From assembly GCA_050248375.1 (NCBI GenBank), contig JBFWSL010000035.1:1-19229 (forward strand): a stretch of DNA of 19,229 nt, written 5' to 3'. The stretch's first letter is position 1; each line of letters begins with the position of its first letter. Shown here one piece after another: positions 1 through 6,964 of the stretch. Under the pieces are notes generated by a model. The model was not told the origin of the DNA. It was given only the letters and a program-made list of their open reading frames with translations, and made no database searches. A program made the translations under genes and the position numbers. The DNA comes from JAYZVT01 sp050248375. Its GTDB lineage: Bacteria; Pseudomonadota; Alphaproteobacteria; Rhizobiales; Methyloligellaceae.

Positions 1-38
1 TTTTCAGTCACGTGCTCTACCAACTGAGCTACCTGGGC
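1..38 (-). tRNA. tRNA-Phe (GAA), 5' part only
   Basis: The reverse complement starts with the acceptor half GCCCAGG (38 down to 32). It continues with T8-A9, a D arm with the AGTTGGTA loop, the 5' half of the anticodon stem, and a loop carrying GAA at positions 5-3. That is the phenylalanine anticodon. The gene runs off the window edge just after the anticodon, so the T arm and 3' acceptor half are not visible. All visible parts are canonical, and nothing suggests a pseudo-tRNA. Confidence 0.93.
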
Positions 39-77
39 GCGCCTGCGGCCCGGGTCCGTGCCGCCGCAAGGCCTTGG

Positions 78-106
78 CTTATAGGGAATCCCCGCCCGCC
101 TGTCGA
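78..106 (-). promoter_or_regulatory. Predicted sigma-70 promoter of tRNA-Phe
   Basis: On the minus strand, TCGACA (106-101) is separated by exactly 17 bases from TATAAG (83-78). Transcription would start near 71, about 33 bases before the tRNA. The hexamers and spacing fit a housekeeping promoter, and the position suits a stable-RNA gene. This is prediction from sequence only. Confidence 0.55.
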
Positions 107-210
107 GTCGCCCGACCATGCCTCGCCAGCCGGAGTTTTCAGCGCCAGATGGCGAGGGTTTTCCGGGGGCAGGAGCGGCGCGCGGGGCCAAGGGCCGGTC
201 ATTGCGAAGG

Positions 211-1611
211 CTAGAAGGTCAGGGCGGTACGCAGCCCCACGACAAGGGCATCCTCGATACGGCGATCGGGATTGTCGGGGTTCGGGACATTGCCGCCCGG
301 CTGCAGGATGTATTGCAGATCCGGCTGCAGCGTCCACCAGGGGGTGAGCTGGGCAATATAGCTCAACTCGATGACCGTCTCGCTGTCCCGGATGATCATG
401 GGGGGGCCGCCGATCGCCAGCGCATCGCGGTCAAGCGCGACCCCTCTGCCGCTGATGTGGGAGTGAGCCACGCCAAGGGTCAGTATGTCCTCCTCCCGGC
501 CTGCGAACAATCCCGCGATCCCCGCCCCGGCATCCACATACCAGGAGATCAGATTACGGTCCGAGGGAACGGCGCCGCCACGGGCGAACAGACTGAGGCT
601 CGCCCGCTCGCCGCGCCATACGGTCTGGTCGGCGACGCCATAGATGCCCCAGTTCCCATGGTGGTTGAGCGGGGCGCCGGGGGCGGCGGCGAGGGTCACG
701 GCGCTACCGGCGGCATCCAGGCCGAAGCGCTGATCGGCGAAAGTTCCGTTGTGATACCAGGCGCCAAGCTTCCAGCTTCCGGACAGACCCGGCTCGCCCC
801 GATCGGCATGACGCTGCAGTTCGGCGATCCAGAAGGTGCCGCCGGAAAAGCTGAAAACAGTGCCGTGCTCGTTGCATTTCTGAGGGTCTGCGTCCGGGTC
901 GGCGTCATAGCAGCCATCGCCCGCCGGATCGCCGGCGAAAGCGCCGGCAAGGAGCGTCGTGCCGGGCGACAGATCCAGGCGCAGCCTTGCGCCCGGTGCG
1001 GCCAGGGGATAGGCGACCCCGGCGCTGGGCAGGTTGGCCGACATGAGATTGGCCCAGCCGAAGGTGCCGTTTATCAGGCCGCCGGCCGTGTCGCTGTTGA
1101 AGAACTCGTCATCGGCGGCAAGCTGGCCAACGCGCAGCGAGTGACCAGTTCCGAAGGCCTGTTCGAACCAAAGAGTGTACAGCCGCGTTGTCCGCAGCGC
1201 ATTGATGTTGCTCGGATCGGCGAGGCTGCCGGTGAAATCCGCCGATGGACCGGGGGCATTGTGAATCTGGAAGGCCTGCACATGAAAGCTGCCTCCCCGC
1301 CATCCCGCCAGCCTTTCCAGATCGGCATCCACCGACAGGTCGAGCACTCCGGCATAGGCCCATTCCCGCTGCAGCCCCCCTGAAACCACACCGACAGTCT
1401 CGCCGGTATATCCAAGCCCGATCTCGATACCGCGCCCGCTCAGGGCCTGCCGCGCGCCGCCCCACTCGCCGGTCAGAGTTTCGCGATCCCAGATGCCGCC
1501 CTCCCCGGCCATGAGGGGCGGCGCTCCAAGCATGAACAGCAGGAAGGCGGCGGCTAAGGGGTCTCCCAGAGTCAAAACTGATAACTGTTTGATTTTTATT
1601 GATTTAATCAT
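211..1611 (-). CDS. OprB-family outer-membrane porin
   Basis: This 466-residue protein starts with an apparent export signal: lysines at residues 3, 6 and 8, then a hydrophobic run around 18-33 ending in APPLMA. The mature part begins with a motif typical of OprB-type carbohydrate-selective porins (WDRETLTGEWGGAR, about 41-54). Many alternating beta-strand segments follow, and the protein ends in phenylalanine, as is usual for outer-membrane barrels. Length fits the family. OprB relatives form channels for sugars and other small solutes, but substrate cannot be read from sequence. The gene diverges from sitABCD across a 162-base gap holding two palindromes, so metal-linked regulation is possible. 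The first codons and upstream region are markedly AT-rich compared with the rest. The 172 bases between its stop and the tRNA-Phe gene hold only the tRNA promoter; I saw no clear terminator. Confidence 0.85.
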   Translation of the reverse strand: MIKSIKIKQLSVLTLGDPLAAAFLLFMLGAPPLMAGEGGIWDRETLTGEWGGARQALSGRGIEIGLGYTGETVGVVSGGLQREWAYAGVLDLSVDADLERLAGWRGGSFHVQAFQIHNAPGPSADFTGSLADPSNINALRTTRLYTLWFEQAFGTGHSLRVGQLAADDEFFNSDTAGGLINGTFGWANLMSANLPSAGVAYPLAAPGARLRLDLSPGTTLLAGAFAGDPAGDGCYDADPDADPQKCNEHGTVFSFSGGTFWIAELQRHADRGEPGLSGSWKLGAWYHNGTFADQRFGLDAAGSAVTLAAAPGAPLNHHGNWGIYGVADQTVWRGERASLSLFARGGAVPSDRNLISWYVDAGAGIAGLFAGREEDILTLGVAHSHISGRGVALDRDALAIGGPPMIIRDSETVIELSYIAQLTPWWTLQPDLQYILQPGGNVPNPDNPDRRIEDALVVGLRTALTF

Positions 1612-1622
1612 TTTCCATCTTT

Positions 1623-1647
1623 CTAGTTAGGAATTGTTCCTAACTAG
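1623..1647. promoter_or_regulatory. Perfect 11-bp inverted repeat, candidate metal-regulator operator
   Basis: CTAGTTAGGAA (1623-1633) and TTCCTAACTAG (1637-1647) are perfect reverse complements around a 3-base centre. The core TTAGG...CCTAA resembles sites of the DtxR/MntR family (established for that family; assignment here is inference). It lies 12 bases upstream of the porin start codon and would cover the likely porin transcription start. There is no T-run, so an operator fits better than a terminator. Confidence 0.6.
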
Positions 1648-1675
1648 TATTGACACAGGCCCGCCTCTAATGCAA
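1647..1675 (-). promoter_or_regulatory. Weak candidate promoter of the porin gene
   Basis: On the minus strand, TTGCAT (1675-1670) and CAATAC (1652-1647) are separated by 17 bases. The -10 match is poor. If real, transcription starts inside the palindrome at 1623-1647. Confidence 0.25.
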
Positions 1676-1678
1676 TTT
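1650..1678 (+). promoter_or_regulatory. Candidate promoter of sitABCD
   Basis: A perfect TTGACA (1650-1655) is followed after 17 bases by CAATTT (1673-1678), a weak -10. Transcription would start near 1685, inside the palindrome at 1681-1697. That is a sensible arrangement for repression. The region is AT-rich, unlike the surrounding genes. Confidence 0.4.
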
Positions 1679-1680
1679 TT

Positions 1681-1697
1681 TTGCAAATAATTTGCAA
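1681..1697. promoter_or_regulatory. Perfect palindrome TTGCAAAT-A-ATTTGCAA, candidate Mur/Fur box
   Basis: Eight-base arms flank a single A. A second palindrome, TGCAATTGCA (1693-1702), overlaps its right end, and another TGCAA lies at 1671-1675. TGCAAAT-type palindromes resemble the boxes of the alphaproteobacterial manganese-responsive Fur homologue Mur, which controls sitABCD in rhizobia (established knowledge). The position just upstream of sitA fits that role. Which protein binds is inference. Confidence 0.6.
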
Positions 1698-1773
1698 TTG
1701 CATAACCAGCCGCAGAGATGCTATCTGTCCGTGAGGGTTTTGCCTCGCGGTCAGCCCCCAACAGGAGAGCCTT

Positions 1774-2697
1774 ATGTCACTCAAAGCCTTTTCGCTGCGT
1801 CTTGTTACCAGCGTTCTGACCGCTACCTTCGTGCTGGCCGCATTTCATTCGATCACCGCCGCCGGGGCGGAGGCGCGCAAGCCCTTCAAGGTGGTCACCA
1901 CGTTCACGGTGATCCAGGACATCGCGCAGAATGTCGCCGGCGACCGGGCCATCGTGGAGTCCATCACCAAGCCGGGGGCCGAGATCCACGACTACCAGCC
2001 GACGCCGCACGACATCGTCAAGGCGCAGACGGCGGACCTGGTGCTGTGGAACGGCTTCAACCTGGAGCGCTGGTTCGAGCGCTTCTTCCAGAGCGTGCGC
2101 GACGTGCCGGGCGTGGTGGTGACCGAGGGCATCGAGCCCATGGGCATCGGCGAGGGGCCGTATTCGGGAAAGCCCAACCCCCATGCCTGGATGTCGCCGT
2201 CCAACGCGCTCATCTACGTCGAGAACATCCGCAAGGCGCTGGTAAAGCACGATCCCGCCAACGCGGAAACCTATGACAAGAACGCGGCGGCCTACTCGGC
2301 CAGGATCAAGGCGCTTGACGAGCCGCTGCGCAAGCGCCTCGCCGCAATCCCGGAAAATCACCGCTGGCTGGTCACGAGCGAGGGCGCATTCAGCTACCTG
2401 GCGCGGGACTACAAGCTCCGCGAGGCCTATCTGTGGCCGATCAACGCCGACCAGCAGGGCACGCCGCAGCAGGTGCGCAAGGTTATCGACCTCGTGCGCG
2501 AGAACGGCATTCCGGTGGTGTTCAGCGAGAGCACCATTTCCGACCGCGCGGCCAAGCAGGTGGCGAAGGAAAGCGGCGCCCGTTATGGCGGCGTGCTCTA
2601 CGTGGACTCCCTCAGCGCCGAAACCGGCCCCGTGCCCACCTATCTCGATCTGCTCAAGGTCACGGTGCAGACGATCGCGGAAGGGTTCGGCAGTTGA
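1774..2697 (+). CDS. sitA: Manganese/iron ABC transporter, periplasmic binding protein SitA
   Basis: This 307-residue protein has a signal peptide (residues 1 to about 30) and captures Mn2+ (possibly Fe2+) in the periplasm for the SitBCD transporter. The four expected metal ligands of the cluster A-I binding proteins are visible: His72 (EIHDY), His137 (NPHAW), Glu203 (SEGAF) and Asp278 (YVDSL). Glutamate at the third position and the absence of a His-rich loop point to the Mn/Fe (SitA/PsaA/MntC) branch rather than the zinc ZnuA branch. The stretch WPINADQQGTP is typical of SitA/YfeA. The ATG follows AGGAG (1763-1767) by 6 bases. The stop overlaps the start of sitB, so this is the first gene of the operon. 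Upstream palindromes suggest repression when metal is plentiful. Confidence 0.93.
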   Translation: MSLKAFSLRLVTSVLTATFVLAAFHSITAAGAEARKPFKVVTTFTVIQDIAQNVAGDRAIVESITKPGAEIHDYQPTPHDIVKAQTADLVLWNGFNLERWFERFFQSVRDVPGVVVTEGIEPMGIGEGPYSGKPNPHAWMSPSNALIYVENIRKALVKHDPANAETYDKNAAAYSARIKALDEPLRKRLAAIPENHRWLVTSEGAFSYLARDYKLREAYLWPINADQQGTPQQVRKVIDLVRENGIPVVFSESTISDRAAKQVAKESGARYGGVLYVDSLSAETGPVPTYLDLLKVTVQTIAEGFGS

Positions 2698-3602
2698 ACG
2701 CGCCCAGCCCCACTCCGGCCGTTCGGCAGGCCCCGGCGGGCCGGATCGGCGCCGGCATCGCGGTGAGCGGCCTCAGCGTCGTCTACCGCAACGGCCTCAC
2801 GGCGGTGCGCGACGCCAGCTTCAGCCTCGATCCCGGCACCATCTGCGCGCTGGTGGGCCCGAACGGCTCGGGCAAGTCCACCATCTTCAAGGCGATCATG
2901 GGCTTCGTGCGTCCCGCCGCGGGCGAGGTGCGCCTGTGCGGCATGCCGGTGGCCGAGGCGCTGAAGCGCAACATCGTCGCCTATGTGCCGCAGAGCGAGG
3001 ACGTGGACTGGAATTTCCCGGTTCTGGTCGGCGACGTGGTGATGATGGGCCGCTATGGCCACATGAACATGCTGCGCATGGCTTCGCGCGCGGACCGCTA
3101 CAAGGTGGACGAGGCGCTCGAGCGGGTGGGCATGAGCGCCTACCGGAAGCGGCAGATCGGCGAGCTGAGCGGCGGGCAAAGAAAGCGGGTGTTCCTGGCC
3201 CGGGCGCTGGCGCAGGAGGGAAGGATCATCCTGCTGGACGAGCCGTTCACCGGCGTGGACGTGAAGACGGAGCTGTCCATCATCGCGCTCATGCGCGAGC
3301 TGCGCGCGTCGGGCCACCTGATGCTGGTCTCGACCCACAATCTCGGCACGGTGCCCGACTATTGCGACCAGGTGGTGCTGCTCAACCGCACCGTCCTCGC
3401 CTCGGGCCCGACGGCGGAGGTGTTCACCCAGAAGAACATCGAGCGTGCCTTCGGCGGCGTGCTGCGCAACTTCCAGCTCGGCGGCGACGTGCTGCACGAC
3501 GACAACGACAGGCGCAGCATCACCGTCCTCACCGACGACGAGCGGCCGGTCGTGTTCTACGGCGACAAGCAGGGCGGGCTTCAGAAGCGCAAGGATGGCT
3601 GA
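2694..3602 (+). CDS. sitB: Manganese/iron ABC transporter, ATP-binding protein SitB
   Basis: This 302-residue cytoplasmic ATPase powers the SitCD permease. Visible motifs are Walker A GPNGSGKST (residues 55-63), the Q-loop in YVPQSEDVDW, signature LSGGQRKR, Walker B RIILLDEP and the H-loop STHN. I chose the TTG at 2694, which overlaps the sitA TGA (TTGA). It has a strong Shine-Dalgarno GGAAGGG (2679-2685) 8 bases upstream and gives a normal N-terminus. The reading frame is open further upstream, but that part is a shadow of sitA. A GTG at 2763 is a less likely alternative. The last 8 bases overlap sitC. The C-terminal tail of about 40 residues is hydrophilic and charged, as often seen in SitB/YfeB proteins. 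Confidence 0.92.
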   Translation: MNAPSPTPAVRQAPAGRIGAGIAVSGLSVVYRNGLTAVRDASFSLDPGTICALVGPNGSGKSTIFKAIMGFVRPAAGEVRLCGMPVAEALKRNIVAYVPQSEDVDWNFPVLVGDVVMMGRYGHMNMLRMASRADRYKVDEALERVGMSAYRKRQIGELSGGQRKRVFLARALAQEGRIILLDEPFTGVDVKTELSIIALMRELRASGHLMLVSTHNLGTVPDYCDQVVLLNRTVLASGPTAEVFTQKNIERAFGGVLRNFQLGGDVLHDDNDRRSITVLTDDERPVVFYGDKQGGLQKRKDG

Positions 3603-4470
3603 CTTGAGCGATCTTTTCGCAGAACTGCTCGTTCCCTTCAGCTACGGCTACATGCTCAAGGCCATGTGGGTCAGCGCCCTCGTCGGCGGCGTGTGCGCCT
3701 TCCTCTCCTCCTATCTGATGCTGAAGGGCTGGTCGCTGATGGGCGACGCGCTCTCCCACTCCATCGTGCCGGGGGTGGCCGCCGCCCATATCATCGGCGC
3801 GCCCTTCGCGGGCGGCGCTTTCGCCGCCGGCATCCTCGCCGCGCTGGGCATGAGCTTCGTGCGCAACAATACCCGGCTGAGGGAAGACGCGGTGATCGGG
3901 CTGGTGTTCACCGCGCTGTTCGCCGCAGGCCTGCTGATGGCTTCCATCTGGCCGACTGCCGTGAGCATCCAGACCATCATGCTCGGCAACATTCTCGCCA
4001 TAGCGGATGAGGACGTGGTGCAGGTGGCGCTCATTTCCGGACTCTCGCTCGCCGTCATGGCCTTCATCTGGAAGGACCTGATGGTCACCTTCTTCGACGA
4101 GAATCATGCGCGCAGCGTCGGCATCCGCACCGGCCTGATGAAGACCGTGTTCTTCACGCTGCTGAGCGCCTGCACGGTGGCGGCATTGCAGACCGTCGGC
4201 GCCTGCCTGGTCATCGCCATGGTGGTGACACCCGGGGCCACGGCCTACCTGCTGACCGACCGGTTCGGGCGGCTGGTGCTGATCGCCGTGGCGCTCGGCG
4301 TCCTTACCAGCTTCGCGGGCGCCTATATCAGCTATTTCCTGGACGGGGCCACGGGCGGCGTGATCGTCACGCTGCAGACGTTGCTGTTCCTCGCCGCCTT
4401 CTATCTCGCGCCCAAGCACGGCGTGCTGGCGGCGCGGCGGCGGCTGGCCATGACGGAGGCCGCCGCGTGA
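3595..4470 (+). CDS. sitC: Manganese/iron ABC transporter, permease SitC
   Basis: This 291-residue polytopic inner-membrane protein of the ABC-3 family has about eight hydrophobic segments. The family motif LMLKGWSLMGDALSHSIVPG lies near residues 41-60 and is thought to contact the ATPase. I chose the ATG at 3595 because MADLSDLFAELL is a normal N-terminus and overlaps the end of sitB by 8 bases. The open frame upstream is a sitB shadow. It is a paralogue of the next gene, with which it should form a heterodimeric channel. The stop overlaps the GTG start of sitD. Confidence 0.92.
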   Translation: MADLSDLFAELLVPFSYGYMLKAMWVSALVGGVCAFLSSYLMLKGWSLMGDALSHSIVPGVAAAHIIGAPFAGGAFAAGILAALGMSFVRNNTRLREDAVIGLVFTALFAAGLLMASIWPTAVSIQTIMLGNILAIADEDVVQVALISGLSLAVMAFIWKDLMVTFFDENHARSVGIRTGLMKTVFFTLLSACTVAALQTVGACLVIAMVVTPGATAYLLTDRFGRLVLIAVALGVLTSFAGAYISYFLDGATGGVIVTLQTLLFLAAFYLAPKHGVLAARRRLAMTEAAA

Positions 4471-5348
4471 ACGCGATTCACGATTTCTTCGCCGGGCCCC
4501 TCGCCTATCCCTTCATGCGCGACGCCATGACGGTATCGCTGCTGGTGGCCGCGGTATGCGCGGTGCTTTCGTGCTTCCTGGTGCTCAAGGGCTGGTCGCT
4601 GATGGGAGATGCCATCTCCCACGCGGTCCTGCCCGGAATCGTCCTCGCCCATGTGACCGGACTGCCGCTGGCCATCGGCGCTTTCGCCGCCGGACTCTTC
4701 TGCGCCGTCGCCACGGGCTACCTGAAAGACAACAGCCGGGTGAAGGAGGACACGGTGATGGGCATCGTCTTCTCCGGCATGTTCGGATTCGGGCTCGTGC
4801 TGTTCACCAAGGTGGAGACCGACCAGCATCTCATGCACATCCTGTTCGGAAACGTGCTCGGCGTGACGCCGCGGGACCTGATCGAGACGGCGATGGTGGC
4901 GGGCGGGACGCTGCTGATCGTACTGGCGAAGCGGCGCGATTTTCTCGTCTACTGCTTCGACCCCAACCATGCCAGCAGCATCGGCCTCCCGGTTCGCCTG
5001 CTGCATTACGGCCTGCTGGCGCTGCTTTCGCTGACCATCGTCGCCTCGCTCAAGGCGGTGGGCATCATCCTGGTCGTCGCCATGCTGATCGGGCCCGGAG
5101 CGACCGCCTATCTGCTGACCAGCCGCTTCGATCGCATGCTGGTCATCGCGACCGCCACGGCGTTGCTTTCCGCGGCGCTCGGCACGCTCGTCAGCTTCCA
5201 TATCGACGGGGCGACGGGCGCCTGCATCGTGCTGATCCAGGCCGCGTTCTTCGTGCTGGCCTTCCTGTTCGCGCCGGGGCGCGGACTGCTCATGCGGGAG
5301 CGGAGCGCGGACCAGTCACCGCCGGCGCAGCAGATGGAGATGAAGTAG
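4467..5348 (+). CDS. sitD: Manganese/iron ABC transporter, permease SitD
   Basis: This 293-residue inner-membrane protein is the second ABC-3 permease of the operon. It carries the same VLKGWSLMGDAISHAVLPG motif near residues 38-56 and a similar run of hydrophobic segments. The GTG start overlaps the sitC stop (GTGA) and sits 7 bases after GGAGG (4455-4459), indicating translational coupling. The C-terminal 20 or so residues are polar and rich in Gln, Glu and Ser. It is the last gene of the operon; a palindromic element follows about 75 bases downstream. Confidence 0.92.
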   Translation: MNAIHDFFAGPLAYPFMRDAMTVSLLVAAVCAVLSCFLVLKGWSLMGDAISHAVLPGIVLAHVTGLPLAIGAFAAGLFCAVATGYLKDNSRVKEDTVMGIVFSGMFGFGLVLFTKVETDQHLMHILFGNVLGVTPRDLIETAMVAGGTLLIVLAKRRDFLVYCFDPNHASSIGLPVRLLHYGLLALLSLTIVASLKAVGIILVVAMLIGPGATAYLLTSRFDRMLVIATATALLSAALGTLVSFHIDGATGACIVLIQAAFFVLAFLFAPGRGLLMRERSADQSPPAQQMEMK

Positions 5349-5421
5349 TCGCGGCTGGCGCAGCATCCGGCCAACTGGACTCGCCTGGCCGACAGGATGA
5401 TGCGCCAGGTCAATAGTTCGA

Positions 5422-5466
5422 GCATGATCTTATCGGAAAAGCGTTATCCACTTTTCCGGATCATGC
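5422..5466. repeat. Imperfect palindromic intergenic element
   Basis: The outer arms GCATGATC (5422-5429) and GATCATGC (5459-5466) and the inner arms CGGAAAAG (5434-5441) and CTTTTCCG (5451-5458) pair perfectly. A 4-base bulge TTAT lies on the left and a 9-base loop at the top. It sits between convergent sitD and yacG, so it could terminate transcription both ways, although it lacks a T-run. From memory, closely similar CATGATC...CTTTTCCGGATCATGC elements are scattered through intergenic regions of Hyphomicrobiales genomes. No second copy is visible in this window. Confidence 0.65.
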
Positions 5467-5478
5467 GCTAGCCGGCGT

Positions 5479-5691
5479 TCAGTCTTCGGTGTCGGCCTCG
5501 CCCGGCCTGCCGGCGGGCGTGTCACCGGGAATGGCATAGGCGCCGGAGAGCCAGCGGGACAGATCCACGTCGGCGCAGCGTTTGGAGCAGAAGGGCCGGT
5601 ATTTCTCGTCGCGTGGCTTGCCGCAGATGGGGCACTTCTCGCCGCCATCCCGGCGACCGCCGCCGCCCGCGCTCTTGTCCACGGGACGCAT
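5479..5691 (-). CDS. yacG: Zinc-binding DNA gyrase inhibitor YacG
   Basis: This 70-residue protein has a CPIC (residues 20-23) ... CSKRC (35-39) zinc knuckle followed by the WLSGAYAIPG segment, the hallmark of YacG. In E. coli YacG binds GyrB and inhibits gyrase. The glycine-rich N-terminus and acidic C-terminus (EADTED) are low complexity. The ATG at 5691 overlaps the maf stop (TGATG), so the two are translationally coupled. The frame is open further upstream, but that part is a shadow of maf. Confidence 0.9.
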   Translation of the reverse strand: MRPVDKSAGGGGRRDGGEKCPICGKPRDEKYRPFCSKRCADVDLSRWLSGAYAIPGDTPAGRPGEADTED

Positions 5692-6428
5692 CAGACCTCG
5701 CCCTCGGCCATGGTGAGCCAGTTGAAATAGACCGGGAAGCCGGCGCTCTGGAGCATGCTCACCGTTTCGGTGAGCGGCAGGCCGACCACATTGGTGTAGG
5801 AGCCGACGAGCTTGCGCACGAAACATCCGGCGATGCCCTGGATGGCATAGCCGCCCGCCTTGCCGCGCCATTCGCCGGAGCCGAGATAGCTGTCGATCTC
5901 GTCGCGGCTGAGGCGCTTGAAGCGCACCCGGGTCTCCACGACCTTCATGCGCGAAGCGCCGTTGGGCAGCACGAGGCAGATGGCGGTGTGCACGCGGTGC
6001 GCGCGCCCCGACAGCAGGCGCAGGGCGGCGGCGGCCTCATCCACCAGTTCCGCCTTGGAGACGATCCTGCGGCCCACGGCGACCGTGGTATCGGCGGCGA
6101 GGATGAAGCTTCCCGCAAGCTCCGGCTCGGCGGCGACCAGCTTCTGCGCGGCCTCGGCCTTGGCTTTGGCCAGGCGGCGCACCAGCGTGCGGGGCACCTC
6201 TCCCCGGCGCGGGGTCTCGTCCACGCTGGAGGGACGCAGGGCGTCGGGCTCCAGCCCTACCTTCTGAAGCAGGGCGAGGCGCCGCGGCGATCCCGAGGCG
6301 AGCACAAGCCTGGGCCGGCCGGAGGCCGCCTTTTTCCCGTCCGATGCCGACGGTTCCGCGGCGGCGTCCCCGGAGGACTTGCCGCCCTTGCCGCGCGCAA
6401 ATGGAACCGCGTCTTTCAGGGAAATCAT
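5691..6428 (-). CDS. maf: Maf-family nucleoside triphosphate pyrophosphatase
   Basis: Maf proteins hydrolyse non-canonical or surplus NTPs to NMP and pyrophosphate. The N-terminal substrate loop LVLASGSPRR, DETPRRGE, AADTTVAVGRRI and the C-terminal GGYAIQGIAGCFV...GSYTNVVGLPL are all present. I chose the ATG at 6428 because GAAGG lies 5 bases upstream; this gives 245 residues. Alternatives are an ATG at 6464 and a TTG at 6488. Family members are usually about 190-210 residues and start right at the LVLASGS segment. Here about 40 Lys/Gly/Ala/Ser-rich residues precede it, and no start codon lies closer. The gene is followed by yacG with a 1-base overlap. Confidence 0.85.
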   Translation of the reverse strand: MISLKDAVPFARGKGGKSSGDAAAEPSASDGKKAASGRPRLVLASGSPRRLALLQKVGLEPDALRPSSVDETPRRGEVPRTLVRRLAKAKAEAAQKLVAAEPELAGSFILAADTTVAVGRRIVSKAELVDEAAAALRLLSGRAHRVHTAICLVLPNGASRMKVVETRVRFKRLSRDEIDSYLGSGEWRGKAGGYAIQGIAGCFVRKLVGSYTNVVGLPLTETVSMLQSAGFPVYFNWLTMAEGEV

Positions 6429-6502
6429 GTGCGCCTTCACGAGTTCGATGGATGGGCGGAGCATGGTCGCCCGACCGGGCAAAATCAAGTGCGGCGGTTG
6501 GG

Positions 6503-6958
6503 TCAGACGGTAGGGCCTCCCATCAGGCCGAAACGCTGCTTGATCCGGGTGAAAAGCTGGTCGCGGCAGGAACGGTAGGCGTCGAGGATCTGTTCGCGGC
6601 TGCCGGTGACGGTGGAAGGGTCGATGGTTGGCCAGTATTCCACGTCGAAGGACATGGTGCGGGTGAGCTCCAGCGCCTGGTGATGCGCTTCGGGGGCCAG
6701 GGTAACGACAAGATCGAAGGAGGTGTCGTGCAGGTCGGAGATGGCCACCGGCTCATGGCCCGAGATGTCGATGCCGATCTCGTCCATGACCGATATGGCG
6801 AAAGGATCGGTCTCGCCGGGCCGGACGCCTGCCGATCTCACATAGACGGTGTTGTTGGTGAGGTGCCGCATGATGGCGGAGGCCATGGGCGAGCGGATGG
6901 CGTTCATCTGGCACGCGAAAAGCACCGCGCCCGGCAATCCCTTTGCACGCGCGGGCAC
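6503..6958 (-). CDS. Low-molecular-weight protein-tyrosine-phosphatase-like protein
   Basis: This 151-residue cytoplasmic protein carries the P-loop CQMNAIRS, i.e. C(X)5R-S with Cys16 and Arg22, after the usual VLF strand. Asp113 in WPTIDPS is the likely general acid. Members of this family are either tyrosine phosphatases or thioredoxin-type arsenate reductases, and sequence alone does not decide. The conserved housekeeping neighbourhood argues against a dedicated arsenic role. The start is GTG at 6958, 6 bases after the UPF0262 stop. An AAGG overlapping that stop serves as ribosome binding site, so the genes are probably co-transcribed. Confidence 0.83.
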   Translation of the reverse strand: MPARAKGLPGAVLFACQMNAIRSPMASAIMRHLTNNTVYVRSAGVRPGETDPFAISVMDEIGIDISGHEPVAISDLHDTSFDLVVTLAPEAHHQALELTRTMSFDVEYWPTIDPSTVTGSREQILDAYRSCRDQLFTRIKQRFGLMGGPTV

Positions 6959-6964
6959 CGGGCC

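Noticed and set aside
118..1383. 421-codon plus-strand frame opposite the porin
   Set aside because: It is a mirror frame of the OprB gene with no recognisable domain and no ribosome site.
2273..3607. 444-codon plus frame overlapping sitA and sitB in another phase
   Set aside because: It is an Arg/Ala/Gly/Ser-rich shadow; the true frames have full ABC transporter motifs.
5349..5421. Possible small gene after sitD
   Set aside because: I found no complete frame with a start, ribosome site and sensible composition in this gap.
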